A DNA stretch of 64,000 nt from NCBI RefSeq assembly GCF_002115805.1, contig NZ_JFKC01000013.1, positions 1 through 64,000 of the forward strand. Reading direction: 5' to 3'. A program made the translations under genes and the position numbers. Positions within the stretch are counted from its first letter, which is position 1; every line of letters begins with the position of its first letter. Source of the DNA: Marivita geojedonensis. Lineage in GTDB: Bacteria > Pseudomonadota > Alphaproteobacteria > Rhodobacterales > Rhodobacteraceae. The notes under the pieces are model-generated. The model did not search any database. It worked only from the letters and a program-made list of their open reading frames with translations, and was not told where the DNA came from. Below are positions 18,099-26,055 of this stretch, in pieces.

Positions 18099-18713
18099 AT
18101 GTCGGGCCGTCAAAGTGCTGAAGAGAGAAAGGCGCAGATCGTGGCCGAGGTGCTGCGACTGGCTGATGAGATCGGACCCGACCGGCTCAGCACCACGGAT
18201 GTCGCGCGCGCAGTGGGCGTGAGCCAGCCTGCAATTTTCCGGCATTTCTCGACCAAGGATGCGCTCTGGCTGGCGGTGGCCGAGGCTATCGCGGACCGGT
18301 TGCAGCGAGCCTGGGCCAAGGCTGAGGCAGGAGCCACCGGGCCGCACGCGCGCCTCAAGGCGCTGATCGGCGCGCAGCTGTCAGCCATATCCGAGACGCC
18401 AGCCCTGCCGTCAATCCTGTTCTCTCGCGAGTTGCAGGTGGACAATCAAGCCCTGCGCGAGGTGTTCCGGGGGCTTCTGGGCGCTTTCCAGGGCCGCCTT
18501 GTTGCCGTGATCGGTGATCTGCAGACTGCGGGCGATCTGAAGCACGACGTCAGCCCGGAAGATGTCGCCATCCTGTTGACGTCGCTGGTGCAGGGTATCG
18601 CCATCCGCTGGACGCTCGGCGCCCGGGGCTTTGCGCTCGTGCCTGAGGGGTTGCGGCTGTTTGACGTGCAGATGGAACTTCTACGCGCGAAGGAGGGCGC
18701 TTGCGATGCCTAG
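18099..18713 (+). CDS. TetR/AcrR family transcriptional regulator
   Basis: A 204-residue repressor. The N-terminal helix-turn-helix covers residues about 8-55 (LSTTDVARAVGVSQPAIFRHFSTKDALW). The C-terminal ligand-binding helices are less conserved, as usual. The ribosome binding site AAGAGG lies 6 bp upstream of the ATG. The gene is divergent from the b561-efflux operon across a palindrome, so it most likely represses that operon and itself. It overlaps the following membrane-protein gene by 8 bp. Confidence 0.93.
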   Translation: MSGRQSAEERKAQIVAEVLRLADEIGPDRLSTTDVARAVGVSQPAIFRHFSTKDALWLAVAEAIADRLQRAWAKAEAGATGPHARLKALIGAQLSAISETPALPSILFSRELQVDNQALREVFRGLLGAFQGRLVAVIGDLQTAGDLKHDVSPEDVAILLTSLVQGIAIRWTLGARGFALVPEGLRLFDVQMELLRAKEGACDA

Positions 18714-19083
18714 AACCAGTCTGACGCTCCGCATAGCGGGCGGTGTTGCGATTGCCTTTGGCGTGCTGACCGTTTTCTCTGGTGGCCGAACATTGCTCGG
18801 ATCAGCCGACATAGTGGCGGTCGTACCCTTCGTGCTGTGGTTCAACACGCTGGCCGGGCTCGCCTATGTCGTCGCGGGTCTCGGCCTGTGGCAGGGGTGG
18901 CGATGGGCCTGGCCACTTTCGTTCGTGATCTTTGCCGCAACGCTGCTGGTTTTCGCGGCCTTCGGCCTGCATGTCGCCCAAGGTGGAGCCTTCGAGATGC
19001 GTACCGTTTACGCCATGGCCTTGCGCAGCGCGGTCTGGAGCTGGATCGCGTGGGTGGCGCGTCAGGCGTTTTCCGGTCGGTAA
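18706..19083 (+). CDS. Small integral membrane protein of unknown function
   Basis: A 125-residue protein with four predicted transmembrane helices: GGVAIAFGVLTVFSGG, VVPFVLWFNTLAGLAYVVAGLGLW, WPLSFVIFAATLLVFAAFG and the C-terminal SAVWSWIAWVA region. I do not recognise a family. The ATG at 18706 lies within the end of tetR (8-bp overlap), so it is co-transcribed and probably co-translated with tetR. Its 3' end overlaps the convergent Rrf2 gene by 22 bp. A role linked to the efflux system is possible but unproven. Confidence 0.75.
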   Translation: MPRTSLTLRIAGGVAIAFGVLTVFSGGRTLLGSADIVAVVPFVLWFNTLAGLAYVVAGLGLWQGWRWAWPLSFVIFAATLLVFAAFGLHVAQGGAFEMRTVYAMALRSAVWSWIAWVARQAFSGR

Positions 19084-19475
19084 ACGCAATCGGCCAGGGT
19101 GCTGCGGTTCAGATCGGCAACAAATGCCGCCTCTGCATGAGCCAGCCGCGCTTTCAACCGGCATTGCGGTGTCAAAGTGCAGCTGTTGGTGCCTGCGGCG
19201 AAGCACTCCACCAGAGCCTGATCTGCTTCGAGGGCCGCCACCACATCGCCCAGGCGGATGTCCTCCGGCTCGCGGGCAAGCATGGCGCCGCCCCCACCGC
19301 CGCGCCGGGTGTCCAGAAGACTTGCGGCGGCAAGCGCCGTGATCACCTTGGCAAGATGGTTGCGGGAGACGCGGAATTCATCGGCGAGTTCCGACGTGGT
19401 GAAGGCCCGGTCGGGTGCACCCGCCATCCGCATCAGAACGCGCAGGCCGTAGTCGGTGAAAGAGGTGAGGCGCAA
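19062..19475 (-). CDS. nsrR: Rrf2 family NO-responsive regulator (NsrR-like)
   Basis: A 137-residue regulator if started at TTG 19475, giving the standard opening M-RLTSFTDYGLRVLMRMA; upstream GTG and ATG codons exist, but the family N-terminus supports TTG. The winged helix contains FRVSRNHLAKVITALAAASLLDTRRGGGGGAML. Three Cys residues (C-x7-C-x5-C in CFAAGTNSCTLTPQC) match the NsrR cluster-ligand region. It is divergent from the hemerythrin repair gene dnrN, a classical NsrR target, with an AT-rich palindrome between them. I assign NsrR on that basis with moderate confidence. Confidence 0.75.
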   Translation of the reverse strand: MRLTSFTDYGLRVLMRMAGAPDRAFTTSELADEFRVSRNHLAKVITALAAASLLDTRRGGGGGAMLAREPEDIRLGDVVAALEADQALVECFAAGTNSCTLTPQCRLKARLAHAEAAFVADLNRSTLADCVYRPENA

Positions 19476-19525
19476 GGTCGCGTTCCTGATTTGGTAGTTG
19501 AAGTGCGTATTCACGAGAGGTATGC

Positions 19526-19538
19526 GTATTTCAAATAC
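19526..19538. promoter_or_regulatory. Palindrome GTATTT-C-AAATAC (candidate NsrR operator)
   Basis: A perfect 6-bp inverted repeat about one central base lies 51 bp upstream of the nsrR start and 56 bp upstream of dnrN. NsrR sites are built on AAATAC/ATTT-type half-sites, so this is a reasonable operator. A further GCGTATT copy at 19505-19511 may extend it. Confidence 0.55.
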
Positions 19539-19593
19539 CAATTCGCTGCAGCCCACGCAAGGACCGGGCGACGCTCGAGGGAAAGGACCCGCG

Positions 19594-20076
19594 ATGAAAG
19601 ACCTCCCCGAAACGGACGTGCCGCAGGACACCGGCGGCCTGATCGATCACATCCTGACGCGCTATCACGAGATGCATCGGGAGGATCTCGCCTCGCTCGT
19701 ACCGCTCGCCGACCGGGTCGAGCGGGTGCACGCGGACGATCCCGAGGCGCCTACGGGGCTCGCCGCGGCCATCCGGACGCTCGCCGGGGAGATGGAGGAT
19801 CACATGATGAAGGAGGAGATGATCCTGTTTCCGGCCATGCGCGCGGGCGGCGGGCCGGGCATCGAGCACCCCATCGCGGTGATGCGCGCCAACCACGACG
19901 ATCACGCCGAAAACATCGCACTGATCCGGCGGCTCACCTGCGATCTGACGCCACCCGGGCACGCCTGCGGCTCCTGGCGCTCGCTCTATGGCGGTCTGAC
20001 GGCGCTGTTCGACGACCTTGCTGCCCATATCGCGTTGGAGAATGACGTGCTGTTCCCGCGATTCGAGCAAGCTTGA
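19594..20076 (+). CDS. dnrN: Hemerythrin-domain iron-sulfur repair protein (DnrN/RIC-like)
   Basis: A 160-residue di-iron hemerythrin protein expected to help repair Fe-S clusters damaged by NO or other oxidants. The start at 19594 is preceded by GGGAAAGGA. Metal-ligand candidates are in HILTRYHEMHRED, HMMKEEMILFPAM, HPIAVMRANHDDH and HIALENDVLFP, close to the YtfE/ScdA pattern. The N-terminal ScdA domain of full-length RIC proteins is missing, making this the short form. It heads a tightly packed run (7-bp gap, then overlaps) leading into DUF2478, MTHFS and ubiTUV, and the divergent NsrR suggests NO induction. Confidence 0.88.
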   Translation: MKDLPETDVPQDTGGLIDHILTRYHEMHREDLASLVPLADRVERVHADDPEAPTGLAAAIRTLAGEMEDHMMKEEMILFPAMRAGGGPGIEHPIAVMRANHDDHAENIALIRRLTCDLTPPGHACGSWRSLYGGLTALFDDLAAHIALENDVLFPRFEQA

Positions 20077-20083
20077 GGCGGAG

Positions 20084-20617
20084 ATGCGGCTTGCGGGAGT
20101 GACAGTCGAGGGACGCGGCGGGACAGATCGTCTTCTGGACGCGGTGGCTGACCGGCTAACGCGGGATGGCGTCCGGCTGGTGGGTGCGTTGCGCGCGGCC
20201 TCGCCCGATGCCGGATCGGGGTCGTGCGACTGCGATCTCTGGCTGCTGCCCAACGGGCCGCGCTGGCGCATCACGCAGGATCTCGGACCCGGCGCCACCG
20301 CCTGCCGGATGGATGCGGGCGCCTTCGAGGAGGCCGTCGGGTTGGCGATGTCGCGGCTTCGGGCCGGCCGGGCAGACCTCGTGATCCTCAACAAGTTTGG
20401 CCTGAGCGAGGCAGAGGGGCGCGGTTTCCGCGCGCTGATCTCCGAGGCGCTTGCCCGCGGCGTTCCTGTCCTGACTGGCCTCTCCGAAACCCACAGGGCA
20501 GCGTTCGACCGCTACGCCGATGGCATGGCGACGATCCTCACACCGACCGAGGCTGCCGTCATGGACTGGTGCAACGCCGCCGTCGCGCCCGTGGCCGAGG
20601 AAGGCGCGTCTCCATGA
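20084..20617 (+). CDS. DUF2478 protein, copy 1
   Basis: A 177-residue cytoplasmic protein of unknown function. Landmarks are a short N-terminal beta strand and loop (AGVTVEGRGGTDRLL), a Cys-Asp-Cys motif (SGSCDCDLWLLPNGP) and a conserved block ADLVILNKFGLSEAEGRGFR. The NKFG block resembles a degenerate nucleotide-binding fold. Members of this family are often found with molybdenum genes. The paralog at 40787-41308 keeps the same blocks (CDMDVLVLPTGP, DCLIVNKFGKHEADGRGFR) and sits beside moeA. It overlaps the next gene by 4 bp. Confidence 0.8.
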   Translation: MRLAGVTVEGRGGTDRLLDAVADRLTRDGVRLVGALRAASPDAGSGSCDCDLWLLPNGPRWRITQDLGPGATACRMDAGAFEEAVGLAMSRLRAGRADLVILNKFGLSEAEGRGFRALISEALARGVPVLTGLSETHRAAFDRYADGMATILTPTEAAVMDWCNAAVAPVAEEGASP

Positions 20618-21300
20618 GCGGACAGGGAGCCTATGCCTCGCCCCCCTGCATGGCGGCGGAGGTGGACCCGACCTATTTCGATCCGATTGGCACGGATGCG
20701 CAGCAGGCGCGCGACGTGGCGCGCTGGCGTCGAGCCGAGCGGGCAAGGCTGGCCGGCCTGAGGGAGGGGTTGGGCCAGACAGGACGGGCGCAGGTGAGCA
20801 ATTCCATCTGCGGTCATCTCGAAACGGTCCTCGGCGCGCGCGGGACCCTGCGTGAGACCGTGGTGGCCGGCTACTGGCCGATCCGAGGAGAACCGGATCT
20901 GCGCCCGATCCTGTCCGATCTTCACGCGGCGGGCGCCTGTGTCGCGCTGCCGGTGGTGGAGACTCCCGCAGCGCCGCTCGTGTTCCGACGATGGATGCCG
21001 GGCATGCGCATGCTGCGCGGCCATTGGAACATCCCCGTTCCGCCGCCCGAAGCGGAGGTCCTGACGCCCGACATCGCGCTCGCGCCCTGCCTCGGCTGGG
21101 ACGAGGGTTGTTATCGGCTCGGCTGGGGCGGCGGCTATTATGACCGGACACTTGCCGCGCTTTCGCCGCGGCCCGTCACCATCGGCGTCGCGCTGGCGGC
21201 AGCCCGACTGACCACAATCTACCCGCAGCCCCATGACATTCCCCTCGACCTGATCGTGACCGAGACGGGCGTATCGGGGGAGCGAAAGGACCCATCATGA
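20614..21300 (+). CDS. 5-formyltetrahydrofolate cyclo-ligase (MTHFS) family protein
   Basis: A 228-residue protein of the family that converts 5-formyl-THF to 5,10-methenyl-THF using ATP. The start at 20614 overlaps the preceding stop (ATGA). An N-terminal basic helix (RWRRAERARLAGLREGL) leads into the fold, and the C-terminal signature GWGGGYYDRTLAAL at about residues 169-182 is intact. Residues 1-40 extend beyond the usual start of the family. Its place inside an NO-repair and ubiTUV cluster is not explained by a simple folate role, so the exact substrate here is uncertain. Confidence 0.88.
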   Translation: MSGQGAYASPPCMAAEVDPTYFDPIGTDAQQARDVARWRRAERARLAGLREGLGQTGRAQVSNSICGHLETVLGARGTLRETVVAGYWPIRGEPDLRPILSDLHAAGACVALPVVETPAAPLVFRRWMPGMRMLRGHWNIPVPPPEAEVLTPDIALAPCLGWDEGCYRLGWGGGYYDRTLAALSPRPVTIGVALAAARLTTIYPQPHDIPLDLIVTETGVSGERKDPS

Positions 21301-21824
21301 CCCCTACGAGCGAATCAACGGTCCGGTTGCGGCCCGGCGAAGGCGCGATCGCGCGGCTTGCCTGCCTTGTGCTGCAACCGGCCCTGACGCGCGTTGTCCG
21401 TCGGGTCGCGGCGCGGCACCCGTCGCTCTTCGCGCGGCTCGGGCCGCACCAGACGACCGACTTCCTGATCGATCCCGTTGAGCTGCCCTTTGCGCTGCAT
21501 CTGCGCCCCGACCCGCAGGCGCTCGTCTTCCGCGCCGTGCCGCGCGAGTCGGCGCCGCAGGCCGGGGCCACGATCCGCGGGCGGTTCCTGCTGCTTCTGG
21601 AACTGATCGACGCCGAGCAGGACGGCGACGCGGCCTTCTTCTCGCGCGATCTGGAAGTCAGTGGGGACACCGAGGCCGTCGTTCGCCTTAGGAATGCGCT
21701 CGACGACATGGACGGCTCGCTGGCCGAGGAGGCGTCGGCGATGTTCGGAGCTCCCGGACGGGCGGTTCTCGCACGGTTGCGGCGGGCCTATCCGGATGCC
21801 ACCAAACCGAGGGAATACGCATGA
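21297..21824 (+). CDS. ubiT: UbiT, SCP2-domain accessory protein for O2-independent ubiquinone synthesis
   Basis: A 175-residue SCP2 (sterol-carrier-like) protein. In Escherichia coli, UbiT with UbiU and UbiV makes ubiquinone without oxygen, probably by presenting the hydrophobic intermediates. The SCP2 fold is visible from about residue 45 (HPSLFARL.., PFALHLRPDP.., DGDAAFFSRDLEVSGDTEAVVRLRNALDD). It overlaps the genes on both sides by 4 bp and is followed directly by ubiU and ubiV, which makes the assignment firm. Confidence 0.92.
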   Translation: MTPTSESTVRLRPGEGAIARLACLVLQPALTRVVRRVAARHPSLFARLGPHQTTDFLIDPVELPFALHLRPDPQALVFRAVPRESAPQAGATIRGRFLLLLELIDAEQDGDAAFFSRDLEVSGDTEAVVRLRNALDDMDGSLAEEASAMFGAPGRAVLARLRRAYPDATKPREYA

Positions 21825-22819
21825 GCCTTGCCGAACTGATCTGCCCTGCGGGCACCCCCGCCGCGCTGCGCACCGCCGTCGATGCAGGCGCCGATGCGGT
21901 CTACTGCGGCTTCCAGGATGCGACCAATGCGCGGAACTTCCCGGGACTGAACTTCACCCCTGATGAACTGGCCGAGGCGGTAGCCTATGCCCATGCGCGC
22001 GGCACCAAGTTGCTCTTGGCGCTGAACACCTATCCGCCCGCGGGCAAGGTCGATCTCTGGCGGCAAGCAGCGGACACCGGCGCGCGGCTGGGCGTGGATT
22101 CTTTCATCGTCGCCGACATGGGCGTGGCCGACTACATCGCCCGGACGTATCCGGGCATCCGGCTGCACCTGTCGGTACAAGCCGCGGCCTCATCGCCCGA
22201 GGCGATCCGCTACTATTGCGAGAATTTCGGTGTAAAGCGCGTGGTCCTGCCGCGCATCCTCACAATCCCCGAGATCCGCCAGATCCGCCGCGAAATTCCC
22301 TGCGAGATCGAGACCTTCATCTTCGGCAATCACGGGCTGATGGTGGAAGGGCGGTGCAGCCTGACCAATTACCTGACGGGTCAATCCACGAACATGGACG
22401 GGGTGTGCTCGCCCGCCTCGGACGTGGAGTATGTGCGCGACGCTGACGGGTCGATGTCCTCGCAGCTTGCGGGGTTCACCATCGACCGGTTCGGGCCCGA
22501 GGAGAAGACCGGCTATCCCACGATCTGCAAGGGCCGCTACGCCGCGCCCCATCGCCCCGAGGGCTACTACGCCTTCGAGGAACCGATCAGCCTGAATCTG
22601 TCGCGGCTGCTGCCGGACCTGATCGAGGCGGGCGTGCATGCTTTCAAGATCGAAGGGCGTCAGCGGTCGAAGAGCTATGTCCGCGGCGTTGTGCGTGCGT
22701 TCCGCGCAGCGGTGGATGACATCAAGGCCGGACGCGAGGCAAACATCGCCGACCTGATCGCCCTGACCGAGGGGCAGAAGCAGACCCAGGGCGCCTTCGA
22801 GACAAAGAAATGGCGGTGA
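21821..22819 (+). CDS. ubiU: UbiU, U32-peptidase-like Fe-S protein for anaerobic ubiquinone synthesis
   Basis: A 332-residue U32-family protein that, with UbiV, performs the O2-independent hydroxylations of the ubiquinone ring. The N-terminal ELICPAGTPAALRTAVDAGADAVYCGF is characteristic. Fe-S ligand candidates are C179 (GRCSLTNYL), C196 (MDGVCSPAS) and C236 (TICKGRY). EAGVHAFKIEGRQRS is the conserved U32 block near residue 270. It overlaps ubiT by 4 bp. Without the operon context it might be mistaken for the collagenase-like tRNA-modification protein TrhP, but order and length fit UbiU. Confidence 0.95.
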   Translation: MSLAELICPAGTPAALRTAVDAGADAVYCGFQDATNARNFPGLNFTPDELAEAVAYAHARGTKLLLALNTYPPAGKVDLWRQAADTGARLGVDSFIVADMGVADYIARTYPGIRLHLSVQAAASSPEAIRYYCENFGVKRVVLPRILTIPEIRQIRREIPCEIETFIFGNHGLMVEGRCSLTNYLTGQSTNMDGVCSPASDVEYVRDADGSMSSQLAGFTIDRFGPEEKTGYPTICKGRYAAPHRPEGYYAFEEPISLNLSRLLPDLIEAGVHAFKIEGRQRSKSYVRGVVRAFRAAVDDIKAGREANIADLIALTEGQKQTQGAFETKKWR

Positions 22820-22824
22820 AGACC

Positions 22825-23736
22825 ATGACGAAACTGACGCTCGGCCCGATCGCCTACCACTGGTCCGCGGATGCACGGCGTGACTTCTATGCCCGCATCG
22901 CGGATGAGGCGCCCGTCGACGAGGTTTATCTGGGCGAGGTGATCTGCTCCAAGCGCGCGCCCTTCCACGAGGCAGACCTGCCGGCCACGATTGAGCGGTT
23001 GGAGCGCGCCGGCAAGCGCGTGATCCTGTCGACGCTGGCCGAGGTGATGCTGAAGCGCGAGCGCAAGGCAACCGAGGACATCGCCGAGATGGACTCGGCC
23101 GAGATCGAGGTGAACAACGCCGCAGGGCTTTTCGCCCGCGGGAAGCGCCCGCACCGGATCGGCCCCTTCATGAATGCCTATAATGAGGCAACCATAGCCT
23201 GGATGGCCGGGCAGGGCGCGACCCATGTCTGCCTGCCTGCCGAGATGCCGGCCCCGGCCATCGCAGCTGCGGCGCGAGCTGCGGGCGCACTGGGGCTCGG
23301 CGTCGAAGTGCAGGTTTACGGCCGCGCCTCTCTGGCTGTGTCGGCGCGGTGCTACCACGCCCGCGCGCACGGCCGCACAAAAGACAACTGCCAGTTCGTC
23401 TGTGAAGAAGACTCCGACGGCATGCCGCTCCGCACCCGCGACGACCGGCCGATCCTGCGGGTGAACGGCATCCAGACCCTGTCGGAAAGCTATATCGACC
23501 TGCTCCCCGAAGCGGCCTGTCTGATTGCCGATGGCGTCACGCACCTGCGGCTGATGCCACAGGCGGTGGACATGGTTGCGGTGGCGCAGGTGTTTCGTGA
23601 TGTGCTCGATGGGCATGTGCCGACAGGCGAGGCCGATGCTCACCTTGCGATGCTGAGCGGGCATGCGGGCCTGAGCAACGGTTTCTATCATGGCACGGCG
23701 GGCTACCGCCGCATTGCCGCTGCCGCGCCGGCCTGA
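22825..23736 (+). CDS. ubiV: UbiV, U32-peptidase-like Fe-S protein for anaerobic ubiquinone synthesis
   Basis: Partner of UbiU in O2-independent ring hydroxylation. I start at ATG 22825 (MTKLTLGPIAYHW), preceded by GGTGA and matching the family start; an in-frame ATG at 22810 is possible. Cys residues at 41, 176, 189 and 193 have the 13 and 4 residue spacing (C-x12-C-x3-C) known for the [4Fe-4S] ligands of E. coli UbiV. The DNCQFVCEEDSDG motif is the clearest. The protein has 303 residues. The complete ubiTUV set, next to nnrS and denitrification genes, indicates quinone supply for anaerobic respiration. Confidence 0.95.
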   Translation: MTKLTLGPIAYHWSADARRDFYARIADEAPVDEVYLGEVICSKRAPFHEADLPATIERLERAGKRVILSTLAEVMLKRERKATEDIAEMDSAEIEVNNAAGLFARGKRPHRIGPFMNAYNEATIAWMAGQGATHVCLPAEMPAPAIAAAARAAGALGLGVEVQVYGRASLAVSARCYHARAHGRTKDNCQFVCEEDSDGMPLRTRDDRPILRVNGIQTLSESYIDLLPEAACLIADGVTHLRLMPQAVDMVAVAQVFRDVLDGHVPTGEADAHLAMLSGHAGLSNGFYHGTAGYRRIAAAAPA

Positions 23737-23756
23737 ATTTGCAAGGGACGCCACAA

Positions 23757-24962
23757 ATGACCTCGACCGCCGAACAGATGCGCGCCTGGACCGGACCCGC
23801 GATCCTGACCTACGGGTTCCGCCCGTTCTTTTTCGGCGCGGCGGTCTGGGCCGTTCTCGCAATGGCGCTTTGGGTGCCGATGCTGTCAGGGCACCTGACG
23901 TTGCCCACAGCCTTCGCCCCCGTGTCATGGCACGCGCACGAGTTCCTCTACGGTTACCTCGGCGCAGTCGTCGCGGGCTTTCTTCTGACTGCGGTGCCAA
24001 ACTGGACGGGGCGCCTGCCAATCGTCGGCTGGCCGCTGGGCGGACTGGCGGCACTGTGGTTCGTGGGGCGCGTGGCTGCGATCTTTTCGGCGGGATTGCC
24101 GGCGCTGCTTGTGGCGGTGGTCGACCTTGCCTTCCCGGTCGTACTGGCCACGGTGATCGGGCGCGAAATCGTGGCGGGGCGGAACTGGCGCAATCTGATC
24201 GTGCTGGGGATGCTCGCGGTCTTTGCCCTCGGCAACGCGCTGTTTCACTGGGAGGCTGCACGGGAGGAGTATGCCGCGCAAGGTTACGGCCTGCGGCTGG
24301 GCCTCGGCGCGGGCGTGATGATGATCGCGGTCATCGGCGGCCGCATAGTGCCGTCCTTCACCCGCAACTGGCTGGTGAAACGGCGCAGCGCCGTCCTGCC
24401 CGCAGCGCCGATGCAGCCCTTCGATAAGGGGGCGCTCGGAACCCTTCTGGTGGCGCTTGTGCTGTGGGTAGCGCTGCCTCTTGGGACGCTGACCGGGTTG
24501 GCGCTTGCGCTGGCGGGCGTGTTGCATGCCCTGCGCCTGGCCCGTTGGGCCGGACACCACACCTTTGCGGAACCGCTGGTGACTGTGTTGCACGCAGGCT
24601 ATGCCTTCGTGCCGTTGGGGGCCCTGGCATTGGCCGCAGAAATCTTGGCTCCCGGGTCCTTCGGAATGGCGGGCGCGCAGCATTTCTGGATGGCGGGTGC
24701 AATTGGCTTGATGACACTGGCCGTGATGACACGTGCCACGCTTGGTCATACCGGGCAGGACCTGCGGGCGGGAGGAGGAACCTTCATGATCTATATGGCC
24801 CTGATCCTGTCCGTATTCGCGCGGGTCGCGGGCGGCGTATGGCCCGAATTTTCCAGCCCCTTGAACACTGTGGCAGGGCTATTCTGGACACTTGCCTTCG
24901 GCAGCTTTGCGGTCATCTACGGCGGGCTATTGCTACGTCTGCCCGCCGCCAAGCAGATCTGA
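23757..24962 (+). CDS. nnrS: NnrS family heme-copper membrane protein
   Basis: A 401-residue polytopic membrane protein with about 12 hydrophobic helices. NnrS proteins protect against NO-related stress and are often linked to denitrification. The ATG at 23757 is preceded by AAGGGA; a TTG six codons upstream is less likely. Family motifs include YGFRPFFFGAA near residue 18, SWHAHEFLYGYLGAVVAGFLLTAVPNWTG at about 56-84 and MTRATLGHTG near residue 325. Histidines in those blocks are likely heme ligands. It follows ubiV by 20 bp and precedes nnrU by 11 bp, so the set is probably one operon. Confidence 0.95.
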   Translation: MTSTAEQMRAWTGPAILTYGFRPFFFGAAVWAVLAMALWVPMLSGHLTLPTAFAPVSWHAHEFLYGYLGAVVAGFLLTAVPNWTGRLPIVGWPLGGLAALWFVGRVAAIFSAGLPALLVAVVDLAFPVVLATVIGREIVAGRNWRNLIVLGMLAVFALGNALFHWEAAREEYAAQGYGLRLGLGAGVMMIAVIGGRIVPSFTRNWLVKRRSAVLPAAPMQPFDKGALGTLLVALVLWVALPLGTLTGLALALAGVLHALRLARWAGHHTFAEPLVTVLHAGYAFVPLGALALAAEILAPGSFGMAGAQHFWMAGAIGLMTLAVMTRATLGHTGQDLRAGGGTFMIYMALILSVFARVAGGVWPEFSSPLNTVAGLFWTLAFGSFAVIYGGLLLRLPAAKQI

Positions 24963-24973
24963 GACGCGCATCC

Positions 24974-25642
24974 ATGGGATGGTTCGAGTTCGCCCTCGCC
25001 TATGTCGTGTTCTTCCTGTCGCATTCGTTGCCCGTGCGACCGCCGCTGCGACCCTGGCTTCAGGCGCGGCTTGGCCCTGTCGGTTTCACCATGGTCTATT
25101 CCGCCCTGTCGCTAGCGGTGCTGACCTGGCTGATCGCGGCAGCAGGCCGCGCACCGCACTTGGCCCTTTGGGATTGGGCGCCATGGCAGGTCCATGTTCC
25201 ACTGACAGTCATGGCTCCGGTCTGCCTGATCCTTGCGCTGTCCATCGGCCAGCCCAACCCGTTCTCGTTCGGCGGGGCGCGCAACGATCTGTTCGATCCT
25301 GCACAACCCGGAATCGTCCGCTTGTCGCGTCATCCGTTGCTTGCCGCGCTGGCGCTTTGGGCAGTGGCCCATGTCGTGCCCAACGGAGATCTGGCGCATG
25401 TGATCCTGTTTGGCACCTTCGCGGCCTTCGCGGTGCTGGGAGGCCGACTGATCGACCGCAGGAAACGCCGCGAAATGGGGCCAGATTGGCGAATCGTGTG
25501 GGATCAGGTGGCTGAGACCTCGTTTTTTAACGCACCTGTCTCATGGCGAGCTCTGGCGATCCGCCTTGCGATCGGCATTTTCCTCTACGTCGGGCTGCTG
25601 TGGCTGCACCCTTGGCTCTTCAGCGTCGACCCACTTGGCTGA
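24974..25642 (+). CDS. nnrU: NnrU family membrane protein
   Basis: A 222-residue membrane protein with about six helices, of the NnrU family named from denitrifying rhodobacteria, related by fold to isoprenylcysteine methyltransferases. The N-terminal stretch FALAYVVFFLSHSLPVRPPLR and the motif IVRLSRHPLLAALALWAVAH (with the conserved RHP) support this. The start at 24974 follows the nnrS stop by 11 bp. Its biochemical role is unknown; the neighbouring gene suggests NO or nitrite metabolism. It is the last gene of the plus-strand run that starts with dnrN. Confidence 0.9.
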   Translation: MGWFEFALAYVVFFLSHSLPVRPPLRPWLQARLGPVGFTMVYSALSLAVLTWLIAAAGRAPHLALWDWAPWQVHVPLTVMAPVCLILALSIGQPNPFSFGGARNDLFDPAQPGIVRLSRHPLLAALALWAVAHVVPNGDLAHVILFGTFAAFAVLGGRLIDRRKRREMGPDWRIVWDQVAETSFFNAPVSWRALAIRLAIGIFLYVGLLWLHPWLFSVDPLG

Positions 25643-25734
25643 ACTTGCCCCAACCATCGCTAAGTCGTCGCTTTTTGGCAGTAGGGCCTGTGGGTCCTAA
25701 GGCTCGGTGACAGACCGCAAACGCCGACCGCGTT

Positions 25735-26046
25735 TTAGTCTTTGATATCTTCGATCCAGGTTTTCGCCGCAACCGCACGCGGGAGACCAAGCGGACCGAT
25801 GGCCAGCATCGCTACCTGCAAAAGCGCTTCTTTCTCAATGCCCTCGGCTTTCCCGCGCCGCGTGTGCGAGTGTACCGCGCCTTCAGAACCCGTTCCGATC
25901 GACAAGGCGAGTTTTACCAGGCGACGCTCTCGATCAGTGAGAGGCCCACAATCCGCAGCAGCTCGGCCAAGCATCTGGTAGGCGTTCCAGACGTGGGGGA
26001 ACTCTTCGGCGAGGTCTCCGGCGGCACCGGGCATTTTTTCGGACAT
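25735..26046 (-). CDS. Carboxymuconolactone decarboxylase-like protein
   Basis: A 103-residue AhpD/CMD-family protein. The core LKLAxxxG-like block appears as LVKLALSIGTGSEGAVHSHTRRGKAEG at residues 44-70. The usual CxxC redox pair of AhpD is absent, with Ser/Gly-Ala in its place, so it is not a thiol peroxidase partner. Members of this subfamily often sit beside respiration or stress genes. It lies 9 bp downstream of the NarR-type regulator gene on the same strand and is probably co-transcribed with it. The substrate is unknown. Confidence 0.8.
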   Translation of the reverse strand: MSEKMPGAAGDLAEEFPHVWNAYQMLGRAAADCGPLTDRERRLVKLALSIGTGSEGAVHSHTRRGKAEGIEKEALLQVAMLAIGPLGLPRAVAAKTWIEDIKD

Positions 26047-26055
26047 ATCTCTTCC

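Noticed and set aside
22675-24261. 528-residue minus-strand frame over ubiU, ubiV and nnrS
   Set aside because: It overlaps three well-supported genes and has Arg/Pro-rich composition typical of antisense shadows.
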